Made by a program: the position numbers and the translations under genes | Shown: piece after piece, positions 34,530 to 43,475 of the stretch | Numbering within the stretch: the first letter of the stretch is position 1 | Layout: each line of letters begins with the position of its first letter | Assembly: GCF_029537395.1 (NCBI RefSeq) | Contig: NZ_CP120677.1 | Coordinates: 62,001 to 126,000, forward strand | From: Tissierella sp. Yu-01 | GTDB lineage: Bacteria > Bacillota > Clostridia > Tissierellales > Tissierellaceae | DNA length: 64,000 nt | Reading direction: 5' to 3' | The notes under the pieces: model-generated | Databases searched by the model: none | Told to the model about the DNA's origin: nothing | The model's input: only the letters and a program-made list of their open reading frames with translations

Positions 34530-36059
34530 ATGGATCATATTTTAATTGACGGAAATAGTTTAACATTAGAAAAATTTATTGATGTTACTAGAAATAATAA
34601 AATAGTAAAACTAACATCAGATTCAATCGAGAAAGTAAATAAGGCGAGAGCCCTTGTAGATAGATATGTTGAAGAAAATAAAGTAGTTTATGGATTGACT
34701 ACTGGCTTTGGTAAATTTAGTGATGTAAGTATTACTGGAGATCAAACTAAAGCACTTCAAAGAAACTTAATTATTAGCCACGCTTGTGGAGTAGGAAATC
34801 CATTAGATGAAGAAATAGTAAGAGGAATCATGCTTTTAAGAGCAAATGCTTTAGCAAAGGGATTTTCAGGAATTAGATTATCAACCTTGAATACCTTAAT
34901 TGATATGCTTAATAAGGGCGTTCATCCTATAGTTCCAGAAAAAGGTTCATTAGGTTCTAGTGGAGATTTAGCACCTTTAGCTCATATGGTTCTAGTAATG
35001 ATAGGCGAAGGTGAAGCTATTTACAAAGGAGTTAGAATGCCTGGTAAGGAAGCTATGGCTAAGGCTGGTATAGAGCCAGTTGAGTTAACTTCAAAAGAAG
35101 GCTTGGCGCTAATAAATGGTACTCAGGTTATGACTTCAGTTGGAGCTCATACCGTATATGATGCAATTAATTTAAGTAAAACAGCTGATATAGCATCTTC
35201 ATTGACTGCTGAAGCTTTAAATGGTATAACAGATGCATATGATGAAAAAGTTCATCTAGTAAGAGGTCAAGTAGGACAGATAGATACTGCGAAGAATCTT
35301 TTAAATATCTTAGAAGATAGTAAAAATACAACAAGACAAGGTGAGTTGAGAGTACAAGATGCATATGCTCTAAGATGTGTACCTCAAATCCATGGTGCAT
35401 CAAAGGACTGCTTTAAATTTGTAAAGGAAAAGGTTGAAATTGAATTAAATGCAGCTACTGACAATCCATTGATTTTTGTGGATGAAGAACAAGTAATATC
35501 AGGTGGAAACTTCCATGGTCAACCAATGGCGTTACCATTTGACTTCTTAGGCATAGGATTATCTGAACTTGCAAATATCTCTGAGAGAAGATTAGAAAGA
35601 TTAGTAAATCCTGCATTAAGTAATGGATTGCCAGCATTCTTAACTGAAAATGGTGGAGTTAATTCAGGTTATATGATTGTACAATATGCTGCAGCAGCAT
35701 TAGTTTCAGAAAACAAGGTATTAGCACATCCTGCAAGTGTTGATTCAATTCCTTCATCAGCTAACCAAGAAGATCATGTATCAATGGGAACAATTGCTGC
35801 AAGAAAGGCAAGAGAAATATTAGGAAACGCTAGAAAAGTAATAGCTATGGAAATAATGGCTGCTTGCCAAGGTATTGATATAAGAGGAGATAAAGGTTTA
35901 GGTGCTGGTTCAGCTGAAGCATATAAAATTGTAAGAGAAAAAGTAAGCAAAGTAGAAGAAGACAGAATTATGTATTTAGATATTAATACTTGTGAAGATA
36001 TTGTTAAATCTAACGTATTAGTAGAAAAGGTAGAAGAGAAAATAGGAACATTATTATAA
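34530..36059 (+). CDS. hutH: Histidine ammonia-lyase
   Basis: 509 residues, converting L-histidine to urocanate and ammonia. All catalytic blocks are normal: VVYGLTTGFG (Tyr), NLIISHACGVG (His), LINGTQV (Asn), VQDAYALRCVPQIHG (Gln, Tyr, Arg) and SSANQEDHVSMG (Glu). The MIO triad is Ser143-Ser144-Gly145 (GSLGSSGDLAPLAHM) rather than Ala-Ser-Gly; Ser-Ser-Gly is a tolerated variant able to cyclise. This is the only one of the three HAL homologues here with intact MIO chemistry. GGAGGAATAAC precedes the ATG. It is separated from the rest of the hut genes by about 14.5 kb. Confidence 0.96.
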   Translation: MDHILIDGNSLTLEKFIDVTRNNKIVKLTSDSIEKVNKARALVDRYVEENKVVYGLTTGFGKFSDVSITGDQTKALQRNLIISHACGVGNPLDEEIVRGIMLLRANALAKGFSGIRLSTLNTLIDMLNKGVHPIVPEKGSLGSSGDLAPLAHMVLVMIGEGEAIYKGVRMPGKEAMAKAGIEPVELTSKEGLALINGTQVMTSVGAHTVYDAINLSKTADIASSLTAEALNGITDAYDEKVHLVRGQVGQIDTAKNLLNILEDSKNTTRQGELRVQDAYALRCVPQIHGASKDCFKFVKEKVEIELNAATDNPLIFVDEEQVISGGNFHGQPMALPFDFLGIGLSELANISERRLERLVNPALSNGLPAFLTENGGVNSGYMIVQYAAAALVSENKVLAHPASVDSIPSSANQEDHVSMGTIAARKAREILGNARKVIAMEIMAACQGIDIRGDKGLGAGSAEAYKIVREKVSKVEEDRIMYLDINTCEDIVKSNVLVEKVEEKIGTLL

Positions 36060-36137
36060 CGAGATGAATGTTATCCCCCGCTTCTATAAGTGGTCTGTTC
36101 CTATTTAAATAAACAGGTGGTGTGTTGATGTCTAAAT

Positions 36138-36190
36138 CAATCACCTCGTTGCAGTGGTGTGATGAAATTGCTATGCAATTTCTTCCGATA
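36138..36190 (+). repeat. Structured intergenic repeat, copy 2
   Basis: Near-copy of 11659-11714 (CGTTGCAGTGGTGTGATG, then AAATTGCTATGCAATTTC forming a hairpin, then TTCCGATA). It lies downstream of hutH. Confidence 0.6.
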
Positions 36191-36193
36191 CTT

Positions 36194-36229
36194 AAATAAA
36201 AATGGGGTATCTATCAGGATACCCCTTCT
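36194..36229. terminator. Bidirectional terminator between hutH and the OsmC gene
   Basis: GGGGTATC pairs with GATACCCC across TATCAG. On the - strand it is followed by ATTTTTATTT, a good tail for the OsmC gene; on the + strand TTCTTCT follows. Confidence 0.75.
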
Positions 36230-36230
36230 T

Positions 36231-36650
36231 CTATTCTTCAATTAATATCTCATAAGTAATCGGTGCTGCTTTAGAAAGCATAGCTGATACTCCACAATAC
36301 TTTTCCATGGATAAATCGACTGCTCTTTTAATCTTATCAAATGGAAGATTCTTACCTTTAAATCTGTAGACCATTTTTATATATTTATATACTTTTGGGT
36401 CTTCTTCAGTAGTATCTGTTTCAACTTCGATGTTAACATCTTCAAATTCAATTTGCATTTTTCTAGTAATCATCATGACATCAATACCTGTACACCCTAT
36501 AAGACCTGCGAGTAATAAAGTCTTTGGTCTATATCCTAAGCCCTGTCCACCTATTTCAGGTGCCCCATCGGTGATTAACTTGTGTCCATTAAGATCCATT
36601 TCAAAAGCCATATTACCACTTAGTTTTCCACTTAATTTTGTTAAGCTCAT
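36231..36650 (-). CDS. OsmC-family protein
   Basis: 139 residues of the OsmC/Ohr fold. The two redox cysteines are in LIGCTGIDVM (about residue 59) and KYCGVSAM (about residue 122), with GGQGLGYRPKTLLLAGL before the first. Members reduce organic or fatty-acid hydroperoxides with thiol help; this sequence is nearer YhfA-type OsmC than Ohr. AAGGAGGATGATTGC precedes the ATG on the - strand. Single gene, convergent with hutH. Confidence 0.9.
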   Translation of the reverse strand: MSLTKLSGKLSGNMAFEMDLNGHKLITDGAPEIGGQGLGYRPKTLLLAGLIGCTGIDVMMITRKMQIEFEDVNIEVETDTTEEDPKVYKYIKMVYRFKGKNLPFDKIKRAVDLSMEKYCGVSAMLSKAAPITYEILIEE

Positions 36651-36804
36651 GCAATCATCCTCCTTCTTGTTTTCACATACTTAAAATATACCCATAAAAA
36701 TAGTTTTTAATTTTGACCATTGGTTCTTGTATTAAGGTTATAATATTATTAAAACTTGCCAATCTAATAATAAGTTGCAGGTAATAAATAGTTAGGGTGA
36801 TTAT

Positions 36805-37758
36805 ATGATTGACGTTATTATGTTAGGCAGTGGTGGTGGGATGCCTATGCCAGATAGGTTTTTATCATCATTACTTATAAAATATCAAGGTAGAAAAATA
36901 TTATTTGATTGTGGAGAAGGTACACAAGTTGCCTTAAGGAAAGTTAATGCAGGATTTAAAACCATAGATATAATATGCATATCCCATGTACATGGAGATC
37001 ATATTTTTGGATTGCCAGGACTCTTATCAACTATTGCAAATAGTGGTAGGTCCTCACCTATAATTATAATAGGTCCAATAGGTGTTACCAATGTTATTCA
37101 AGGATTATTGTCAGCTATTACATTTCTACCCTATGAAGTAAGGATTGTTGAAAATCCAGAAAAATCTATATCATTGGAAAACACTATGGATGGTCTACAA
37201 ATTATCAGTTTTGATCATTTGAAAAATAAAGAGATTCAGTTAGATTTTATTACCCTTGACCATTCTGCCCCTTGTTTAGGATATAATATACATATTTTTA
37301 GAAAACCTAGGTTTTTACCAGAAAAAGCAATTGAAAATGAAGTACCTAAAGAACTTTGGAATAGATTACAAAAGGGAGAGAACATAGTTTGTAACGATAA
37401 AACCTATGTACCACAAATGGTCCTAGGAAGTAATCGGAAAGGTATAAAGTTAAGTTTTATTACTGATACTAGGCCATTAAGTACTATCCCTTTCTTTATA
37501 CAGGAATGTGATTTGTTTATATGCGAGGGAACATATGGAAATGATTCAGATAAAGACAAAGCGATTTCAAATAAGCATATGACATTTTGTGAAGCAGCCA
37601 AACTGGCTAAAGAAGGAAATGTAGGAGAGTTACTATTAACACATTTTAGTACTGCAATGGATGAACCACTACTATATATTGAGAATGCCAAAGATATTTT
37701 TGATAATGTATCAATAGCCTATGATGGTCTATGTAAAAGCTTAACTTATACTGATTAA
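36805..37758 (+). CDS. rnz: Ribonuclease Z (metallo-beta-lactamase fold)
   Basis: 317 residues. The zinc site SHVHGDHIFGLPGLL, the early LFDCGEGTQVALRK block, LDHSAPCLGY, FITDTRP, the KHMTFCEAA block and LLTHFS follow the order of tRNase Z. The enzyme trims the 3' ends of tRNA precursors lacking an encoded CCA. Length matches short bacterial tRNase Z. TAGGGTGATTAT precedes the ATG. A related MBL hydrolase remains possible but less likely given the full motif set. Confidence 0.88.
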   Translation: MIDVIMLGSGGGMPMPDRFLSSLLIKYQGRKILFDCGEGTQVALRKVNAGFKTIDIICISHVHGDHIFGLPGLLSTIANSGRSSPIIIIGPIGVTNVIQGLLSAITFLPYEVRIVENPEKSISLENTMDGLQIISFDHLKNKEIQLDFITLDHSAPCLGYNIHIFRKPRFLPEKAIENEVPKELWNRLQKGENIVCNDKTYVPQMVLGSNRKGIKLSFITDTRPLSTIPFFIQECDLFICEGTYGNDSDKDKAISNKHMTFCEAAKLAKEGNVGELLLTHFSTAMDEPLLYIENAKDIFDNVSIAYDGLCKSLTYTD

Positions 37759-37884
37759 GATATTGACTAAAGACCACTATAACTGTCTAAAATGCACGAA
37801 AACTTCAAAATAAATCGACAAACCCTAGACCATAATGGAAAAATCTGTTATAATTTTATCAAAATTATAAAGGAGGATGTTAGA

Positions 37885-39294
37885 ATGGCTTTATTAGAAA
37901 ATGTTGTTGGTTTAATCAACGGAATCTTATGGGATTATGTATTAGTCATTGGACTTGTTGGTATGGGCATCTACGTTTCCTTCAGATTAGGTTTTCCTCA
38001 AATTACGCGATTTGGGAAGGCAGCAAAAAAAGTTTTCGGTGGAGTATTTAAGAAAGAAGCGAACAAAGAAGGTAGTATGTCTTCCTTCCAAGCTTTAGCT
38101 ACATCAATAGCCGCACAGATAGGTACTGGGAACGTTGCTGGAGTAGCGACAGCAATTACTCTAGGGGGACCTGGGGCGGTATTTTGGATGTGGGTATCAG
38201 CATTCTTTGGAATGTCTACTATTTTTGTAGAGGCAACTCTAGCACAAAAATATCGAGAAGTAGACAGAGATGGACAGTTAGTTGGTGGACCCGCGTATTA
38301 TATTAGAAATGGCTTGAAATCAAAAGGTTTGGCATCTTTCTTTGCAGTAGCTTTAATTATGGCTTTGGGATTTATCGGAAATATGGTACAGTCAAATTCT
38401 ATAGCTGATGCTGTAAGTAGAGCTTTTAATTTACCACAACTTATTATTGGTATTATTATTGCAATTTTTGCAGGATTAATTTTTATAGGTGGTATGAAAA
38501 GAATTGCTTCATTTGCTGAAATGGTTGTGCCTATTATGGCTGCTTTATACATTCTTGGTTCTATTATCGTATTGATTTTATATGGTGGAATGGTTCTTCC
38601 TACATTAAAAAATATAGTAGTAGGTGCATTTAGTCCACAAGCTGTACTTGGTGGAGCTGCTGGTGTAGGTATCCAACAGGCGGTTAGATTTGGAGTATCA
38701 AGAGGCCTATTTTCAAATGAAGCAGGTATGGGTTCCACTCCAAACTCTCATGCAGTAGCAGATGTAGAACATCCTGCGGAACAAGGATTATCAGCAATGA
38801 TTGCTGTTTTTATTGATACAGGGCTAGTATGTACTGCAACAGCTTTAGTTATATTAGCAACAGGTGCTGATAAATTAGGTTTAGAGGGTGCTGGTGTAAC
38901 ACAAGAAGCATTTAATATAGCATTTGGGCCAATTGGACAAAAATTCTTAGCAGTATGTTTAACATTCTTTGCATTTACAACTGTTATAGGTTGGTATTAT
39001 TTTGGAGAAAATAATGTTCGTTACTTATTTAAAGGGAAAAATGCAATAAAAATATATCAAGTTGTTGTATTAATATTTATAGTATTAGGTTCTTATCAAA
39101 AAGTTGGTTTTGTATGGAGCTTAGCAGATATGTTTAATGGTATAATGGTTATACCTAACCTTATAGCTTTGTTCTTCTTGTTTAAAGAATCCAAAGCTAT
39201 ATTATATGATTACGATAAACAGATAGGTAAAGGTGAAAAACTTTATTATGAATATGAGTTTGAAAAATCAAATGAAATGAGTAAAGGAAAATAA
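37885..39294 (+). CDS. Alanine (glycine):sodium symporter, AGCS family
   Basis: 469 residues with about eleven helices. Family motifs: SSFQALATSIAAQIGTGNVA, then GGPGAVFWMWVSAFFGM, GGPAYYI and RGLFSNEAGMGSTPNSHAVA. It imports alanine or glycine with Na+. Start ATG 37885 follows AAGGAGG by about 8 bases; the frame is open upstream to 37792 but without a ribosome binding site. Stands between rnz and the HAD gene. Confidence 0.94.
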   Translation: MALLENVVGLINGILWDYVLVIGLVGMGIYVSFRLGFPQITRFGKAAKKVFGGVFKKEANKEGSMSSFQALATSIAAQIGTGNVAGVATAITLGGPGAVFWMWVSAFFGMSTIFVEATLAQKYREVDRDGQLVGGPAYYIRNGLKSKGLASFFAVALIMALGFIGNMVQSNSIADAVSRAFNLPQLIIGIIIAIFAGLIFIGGMKRIASFAEMVVPIMAALYILGSIIVLILYGGMVLPTLKNIVVGAFSPQAVLGGAAGVGIQQAVRFGVSRGLFSNEAGMGSTPNSHAVADVEHPAEQGLSAMIAVFIDTGLVCTATALVILATGADKLGLEGAGVTQEAFNIAFGPIGQKFLAVCLTFFAFTTVIGWYYFGENNVRYLFKGKNAIKIYQVVVLIFIVLGSYQKVGFVWSLADMFNGIMVIPNLIALFFLFKESKAILYDYDKQIGKGEKLYYEYEFEKSNEMSKGK

Positions 39295-39332
39295 TTACTT
39301 GACTGTTAATTAACAACTAAGGGAGGAAGTTC

Positions 39333-39980
39333 ATGAAAGCTGCAATTTTTGATATGGATGGTACACTATTGGATTCCATGTGGGTATGGGAGGATTTAGC
39401 GGATGAATATTTGCTATCTATAGGTGTCGAACCTCCATTTGACTTAAGAGAGCATCTTAAACCATTGAGTTTACTAGATGGGTGCTATTATGTAAAAGAA
39501 AATCTTAGTGTAGATAAAACTCCAGAGGAAATGAACAAGGATATGGAGGAAATTTTAGAAAAATATTATAGGGAAAGATTTCAGTTGAAGCCTTATGTAA
39601 AAGAGACTTTAGAATTATTGAAGAATAAAGGCATAAGGATGTGTGTTGCAACAGCAACTGATGATAGATTAGTTGAAATGGCACTAGGTAGAATTGGAAT
39701 AATGGATTATTTTGAATTCATTCAAACTAGTAACAGTTGTGGAATAGGGAAGAAGGATCCTAAGTTTTTTCAAATAGCTATTGATAAACTGAATTTAGCT
39801 CCTAATGATATTTTTGTCTTTGAGGATGCGGTCCACTGTGTAATTTCTGCAAAAAATTGCGGCCTTAATGTAGTTGCAATAGCAGATGAGTCAGCTAAAG
39901 ATGATGTAGAAGAGATAAAAAAATATGCTGATCTATATATTAATGATTTTAGTGAATTAGATTTGGAAAAGCTTAAATAG
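39333..39980 (+). CDS. HAD-family phosphatase (beta-phosphoglucomutase-like)
   Basis: 215 residues. Motif 1 FDMDGTLLDSMW at the start, motif 2 CVATATDD (Thr), Lys in GKKDPKFF and motif 4 IFVFEDAVHCV define a subfamily-I HAD with an alpha-helical cap. Such enzymes act on small phosphate esters; the substrate is not predictable. AGGGAGGAAGTTC precedes the ATG. It is followed by a palindromic repeat that separates it from the convergent ABC operon. Confidence 0.9.
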   Translation: MKAAIFDMDGTLLDSMWVWEDLADEYLLSIGVEPPFDLREHLKPLSLLDGCYYVKENLSVDKTPEEMNKDMEEILEKYYRERFQLKPYVKETLELLKNKGIRMCVATATDDRLVEMALGRIGIMDYFEFIQTSNSCGIGKKDPKFFQIAIDKLNLAPNDIFVFEDAVHCVISAKNCGLNVVAIADESAKDDVEEIKKYADLYINDFSELDLEKLK

Positions 39981-39981
39981 T

Positions 39982-40058
39982 AAACCCGAGATGCTTCGCT
40001 ATCCCTCAGCATGACAACATTGATGTCATTCCGAGCGTAGTCGAGGAATCTCGGGTTT
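39982..40058. repeat. Dispersed palindromic element, likely bidirectional terminator
   Basis: The ends AAACCCGAGAT and ATCTCGGGTTT are inverted repeats enclosing TCAGCATGACA and GTCATTCCGAGCGTAGTCGA. This kind of TCATTCCGAG repeat occurs in many unrelated bacterial genomes. It lies between two convergent genes and has T- and A-runs at its ends, so it can act as a terminator for both. A second, diverged copy is at 61559-61662. Confidence 0.7.
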
Positions 40059-40122
40059 TCCTTATGAGATAGACCTGCTCATCATTTAATTGTGAATTGT
40101 GATTTGTGAAATGTGAATTGTC

Positions 40123-40887
40123 CTATGCTATCTGTTCTTCTAACTTAGCCTTGTAAATTGCTAATAACTCTTCTTCAGTTACATCCTTACTCGGTTTATC
40201 AAATACTACTTCACCTTTATCTAACATGATTATCCTATCTGAATATTCTATGGCATCTTTCATATTGTGAGATATCATTATTGTCGTTATCTTATACTTA
40301 TCTAATAATTCCTTTGTCTTTCTCATAACTACATGGGATGTCTTTGGGTCAAGGGCCGCTGTATGCTCATCTAATAATAGTAAATCAGGGTGTTTCATAG
40401 CTGCCATCAACAATGATAAAGATTGTCTTTGGCCTCCTGATAAGAACTTTACCCTTGTATTTAGTTTGTTTTCTAATCCTAAATCCAAAGTTTTTAATAT
40501 ATCCACATATTTATCAATATTACTTTTCCTGACTAATTTTCTTAATCCAAATTTTTCACCCTTTTTATCTGCCAAGGACATATTTTCTAATATTGTTAGG
40601 GTAGGGGAGACTCCCATTGAAGGGTCCTGATATACCCTTCCTATATGAAGTGCTCTTTTTTCTTCTCTGAGTTTTGATATATCTTCTCCATTTAAGATTA
40701 TTTCTCCACTATCTATTGGAATACTTCCAGCTATCATATTAAGGAGAGTACTTTTACCACAACCATTGGAACCAATTATTGCTGTACATTTATGTTCTTC
40801 AATTTCAAGATTTAATCTATTAAATAGATTAATTTCATTATCAGTTCCAATATTAAAAGTCTTTGATAGGTTTTGAATTCTTAACAT
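40123..40887 (-). CDS. Amino acid ABC importer ATPase (TrpXYZ-like), copy 1
   Basis: 254 residues. Walker A GSNGCGKST, signature LSGGQRQSL, Walker B LLLLDEHTAALDP and the switch His in ISHNM are intact. Part of the COG2984/COG4120/COG1101-type importer, predicted to take up aromatic amino acids. It differs from the copy at 55854-56618 by one residue (SKDVTEE versus SKEVTEE). It overlaps the permease gene by 35 bases. Last gene of a unit governed by the T-box at 42951-43254. Confidence 0.92.
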   Translation of the reverse strand: MLRIQNLSKTFNIGTDNEINLFNRLNLEIEEHKCTAIIGSNGCGKSTLLNMIAGSIPIDSGEIILNGEDISKLREEKRALHIGRVYQDPSMGVSPTLTILENMSLADKKGEKFGLRKLVRKSNIDKYVDILKTLDLGLENKLNTRVKFLSGGQRQSLSLLMAAMKHPDLLLLDEHTAALDPKTSHVVMRKTKELLDKYKITTIMISHNMKDAIEYSDRIIMLDKGEVVFDKPSKDVTEEELLAIYKAKLEEQIA

Positions 40888-41752
40888 TTGTAGCTCTCCT
40901 TTCTTTTCTATTCTTCATTCCTAATAAATCCACTGAAAAATTGTTATATGCTATAAATACTATAACTATTATTGCACTAATTGCCTTTAAGTCAGTAGGG
41001 GCTAAACCCAAATCTATAGCAATACCGCCCATAATCTTGTATATTACTGCACCCATAATTGCTCTTGAAGTGCTCTTAAACCAATTTGAATTCTTCTTAA
41101 TTGTATCTCCGATGATAATAGAAGCAAGAGCAACTACAATAACTCCAGCTCCCATGGTTGCATCAGCAAATCCTTGATATTGAGCCATCAGTGCACCACT
41201 TAAAGAAATCAATCCATTTGCAAGCATAAAAGCGATAATCTTGTATTTATTGCTATTAGCACCTAAGGACTTAACTAATGTTTCATTGTCACCAGTTGCA
41301 ATTACTAAATATCCAGTTTCAGTCTTAAGAAAAGTATCTAGTATAAGTTTAATAGCGACAACCAATATAACTAAGATAATAAGAGTAGACCCTAAATCAA
41401 ATACAGAACCATAGCTAAAAAGTGGAACATTGGATTTGCCATTAATTCTAAGATTTACGGAGTAAAGCATAGTCATAGTCAATATTCCGGCTAATAGGGG
41501 TCTAATCTTAAGTTTAATAAAAAGTATAGAAGTCATCAGTCCAGCTAAAGTACCTAAACAAAAGGCAAAAAGTGTACTTACAATAGGATCTAATCCCATG
41601 GAGATGAACTTAGCGAAGATGAAGGCACCGAAAGGGAAAGTACCTTCAACTGATAAGTCGGATTCATTTAACACTTTATATGTTAAGAAAACGCCCATAG
41701 CTAAAATTGCAAATATCAAACCTTGTTCTAATGACGTTATAATTAATTTCAT
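40853..41752 (-). CDS. Amino acid ABC importer permease, copy 1
   Basis: 299 residues with about eight helices, of the LivH-like type found with ABC_sub_bind proteins (LEQGLIFAILAMGVFLTYKV at the start, VEGTFPFGAF next). It differs from the permease at 56584-57483 by one residue near the C-terminus (KNSKP versus KNTKP). GGAGGTAAAGC precedes the ATG on the - strand. The near-identity to copy 2 stops within a few bases upstream of the start codon. Confidence 0.9.
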   Translation of the reverse strand: MKLIITSLEQGLIFAILAMGVFLTYKVLNESDLSVEGTFPFGAFIFAKFISMGLDPIVSTLFAFCLGTLAGLMTSILFIKLKIRPLLAGILTMTMLYSVNLRINGKSNVPLFSYGSVFDLGSTLIILVILVVAIKLILDTFLKTETGYLVIATGDNETLVKSLGANSNKYKIIAFMLANGLISLSGALMAQYQGFADATMGAGVIVVALASIIIGDTIKKNSNWFKSTSRAIMGAVIYKIMGGIAIDLGLAPTDLKAISAIIVIVFIAYNNFSVDLLGMKNRKERRATNVKNSKPIKDF

Positions 41753-41777
41753 TGCTTTACCTCCATTTTATGCACCA

Positions 41778-42770
41778 TTACTGTTCAAACTTTTCTGCAT
41801 CCTTAAATGCTTTATTATTAATATCTAAACCTAATGCTTTTAATGTATCTTCATTAAATACCTTCGAGGTATTTAATGCTGTTTCAGCAGGAACTTCAGA
41901 TGGATTTTTTCCGTCTACTAAGATTTCTTTAGCCATTCTTGCTGATTGTTTTCCGATCTCATAGTAGCTGATGCCATCTGTTATTAAAATACCACCTGCT
42001 AAATGGGAGCCTTCCGCTGCAACTGTAATCATATTTTTATCTAGAGCTTTCTCAGCGACTACATTAATTGCAGAAGCTACCATATTGTCTGTTATTGTAT
42101 AGATGGCATCCACTTTATCTATTATTGAATCAACTGCCTGTGGTATATCATTAATAGAAGTAATTCCTACTTCTACAATTTCTAGACCAAATTCCTTTGA
42201 AAGTTCCTTAGCAGCATCTACTTGAACATGAGAATTAGGTTCACTTGTATTAAATATAATTCCTATGTTTTTTATGTTTTCATCCAAATCCTTAAATAAT
42301 TGGAGTTGTCTATCCATTGGTGTAGCATCTGAAGTTCCTGTTATATTTTTACCAGGCACTTCCATACTATCCACTAATTCAGCTGCTACTGGATCAGTAA
42401 CTGCACTAAATATTATTGGTATTTCACTTGTAGCTTGTTTTGCACTTTGTGCTGCTGGAGTTGCAATTGCGTATATTAAATCTACTTCATCCTTAACAAA
42501 TTTTTGAGATATACTAACTGTATTTGGGATATCTCCTTGTGCATTTTGGTATACTATTTCTGCGTTAACTCCAAGTTCTTGTAATCCGTCTTCAAAACCA
42601 CGTCTTGCATCATCTAATGCAGGATGTTCAGTAAGCTGTGATATACCTATTGTAAAAATATCCTCATTTGTACTATCTACTGCCTGAGTACCACCCGTAT
42701 TACATCCAGTTAACACCATCATGCCAGCTGCCGCTAAAGCCATTAATTTTTTCATTTTACCTTTTTTCAT
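41778..42770 (-). CDS. ABC substrate-binding lipoprotein, copy 1 (putative tyrosine importer)
   Basis: 330 residues. Signal peptide with lipobox (VLTGC, Cys at about 23), then an ABC_sub_bind (PF04392-type) two-lobe domain: FTIGISQLTEHPALDDARRG, QNAQGDIPN, IYAIATPAAQSA and IPIIFSAVTDPVAAELV. It is roughly 60% alike by eye to the binding protein of copy 2, far less than the near-identical permease and ATPase. Its T-box leader has specifier UAC, so tyrosine is the predicted cargo. The family is otherwise known as the predicted tryptophan carrier TrpX. Confidence 0.88.
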   Translation of the reverse strand: MKKGKMKKLMALAAAGMMVLTGCNTGGTQAVDSTNEDIFTIGISQLTEHPALDDARRGFEDGLQELGVNAEIVYQNAQGDIPNTVSISQKFVKDEVDLIYAIATPAAQSAKQATSEIPIIFSAVTDPVAAELVDSMEVPGKNITGTSDATPMDRQLQLFKDLDENIKNIGIIFNTSEPNSHVQVDAAKELSKEFGLEIVEVGITSINDIPQAVDSIIDKVDAIYTITDNMVASAINVVAEKALDKNMITVAAEGSHLAGGILITDGISYYEIGKQSARMAKEILVDGKNPSEVPAETALNTSKVFNEDTLKALGLDINNKAFKDAEKFEQ

Positions 42771-42827
42771 TATACTTCCTCCTTTTTATTGGTAATTAGC
42801 CTTGATTGAATTTTATAAGAAGGGGTT

Positions 42828-42947
42828 TGCAATGCAGTTTCGCAACTCAAATTTACTTATTCGCTACGCTCATGTAAATTTGGTGCTCATTGCATGTGAC
42901 CTACCATCAATTTGTTGGGAGAATCGTCCAACAAATTGGGTTAGGGC
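42828..42947. repeat. Two-hairpin palindromic repeat (family copy 2)
   Basis: Between T-box terminator and binding-protein gene. One hairpin pairs ACCTACCATCAATTTG (42899 on) with CAAATTGGGTTAGG; the other pairs GCAATG, CAAATTTAC and their complements around GCTACGCTCAT. The first hairpin is shared with 10039-10133 and 58566-58682. Confidence 0.6.
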
Positions 42948-42950
42948 AAC

Positions 42951-43254
42951 AAAAAAATCTTTCGCTCCTATGAATACAGCATATAGCTATATACATAGGG
43001 ACGAAAGATTATATAATCCGTGGTACCACCCTAATTATGAACAATGTCATCACTCAATCAGACCTATCAGTCTTATCCCTTATAACGATGGGCTTTCGGA
43101 TTCGTCTACTTGAAAAGTCTTTGAACGAATCAGCTCAGGAGTGTATATATCTTATCTTGTTATTGTTGGCTTTCACCTAACCCAACTCTCTAAAAATAAC
43201 TAAGGATAAGTTTCTCTCCTTCAACACCTTCTACTGCAACACTGTTATGTGTTA
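42951..43254 (-). ncRNA. T-box leader, specifier UAC (tyrosine)
   Basis: On the - strand: the T-box sequence AGGGTGGTACCACGG (43018-43032) and a terminator (AATCTTTCG..CCCTATG with its complement, then seven Ts, ending 42951). Stem I has GGAG/CTCC at its base; the specifier loop reads UAC-A just before CTCC, with UAC at 43143-43145. The antiterminator bulge UGGU fits a tRNA with discriminator A, as in tRNA-Tyr, and not the G73 of tRNA-Trp. Uncharged tRNA-Tyr should therefore switch on the ABC importer below it. One position of the T-box differs from the usual GGTACCGCGG. Confidence 0.85.
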
Positions 43255-43260
43255 AATTAC

Positions 43261-43289
43261 ATATTAAATGTTTTTATTCCTTTTGTCAA
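43261..43289 (-). promoter_or_regulatory. SigmaA promoter of T-box unit 1
   Basis: On the - strand TTGACA, a 17-base spacer and TAATAT. It lies just upstream of stem I of the T-box leader. Confidence 0.8.
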
Positions 43290-43400
43290 TAGATATTTTA
43301 AAAAATTTAAAACTATTTATTATTTATATAAATCTCAGAAACCATTTTCATGTAGAAAGTTTCACAATGTTGTTATATAATTAGGGGGATATATTTAACT

Positions 43401-43475
43401 ATGGAAGTACTGAGTCATAAAACTCAGTACTTCATTTTGAGCCTATTGAATTTAATATGGAGGAATGATTTATGA
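43401..43475 (+). CDS. Possible leader peptide with embedded hairpin
   Basis: A 24-codon frame begins MEVLSHKTQYFILSLLN and ends with a TGA that overlaps the ATG of the next gene (ATGA). GGGGG lies 12 bases before its ATG. Its early codons form a perfect 12-base stem (GAAGTACTGAGT with ACTCAGTACTTC, 43404-43433) followed by ATTTTGA, which looks like a weak terminator. The arrangement suggests translational control of the ABC importer behind it; it could also be a plain hairpin. Confidence 0.35.
   Translation: MEVLSHKTQYFILSLLNLIWRNDL

Noticed and set aside
38298-38738. 146-residue reverse-strand frame inside the alanine symporter gene
   Set aside because: Shadow of a well-conserved membrane-protein gene, with no ribosome binding site.
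42951-43254. Tryptophan specificity of the T-box importer
   Set aside because: No UGG in the specifier loop, and the UGGU bulge does not fit the G73 discriminator of tRNA-Trp.
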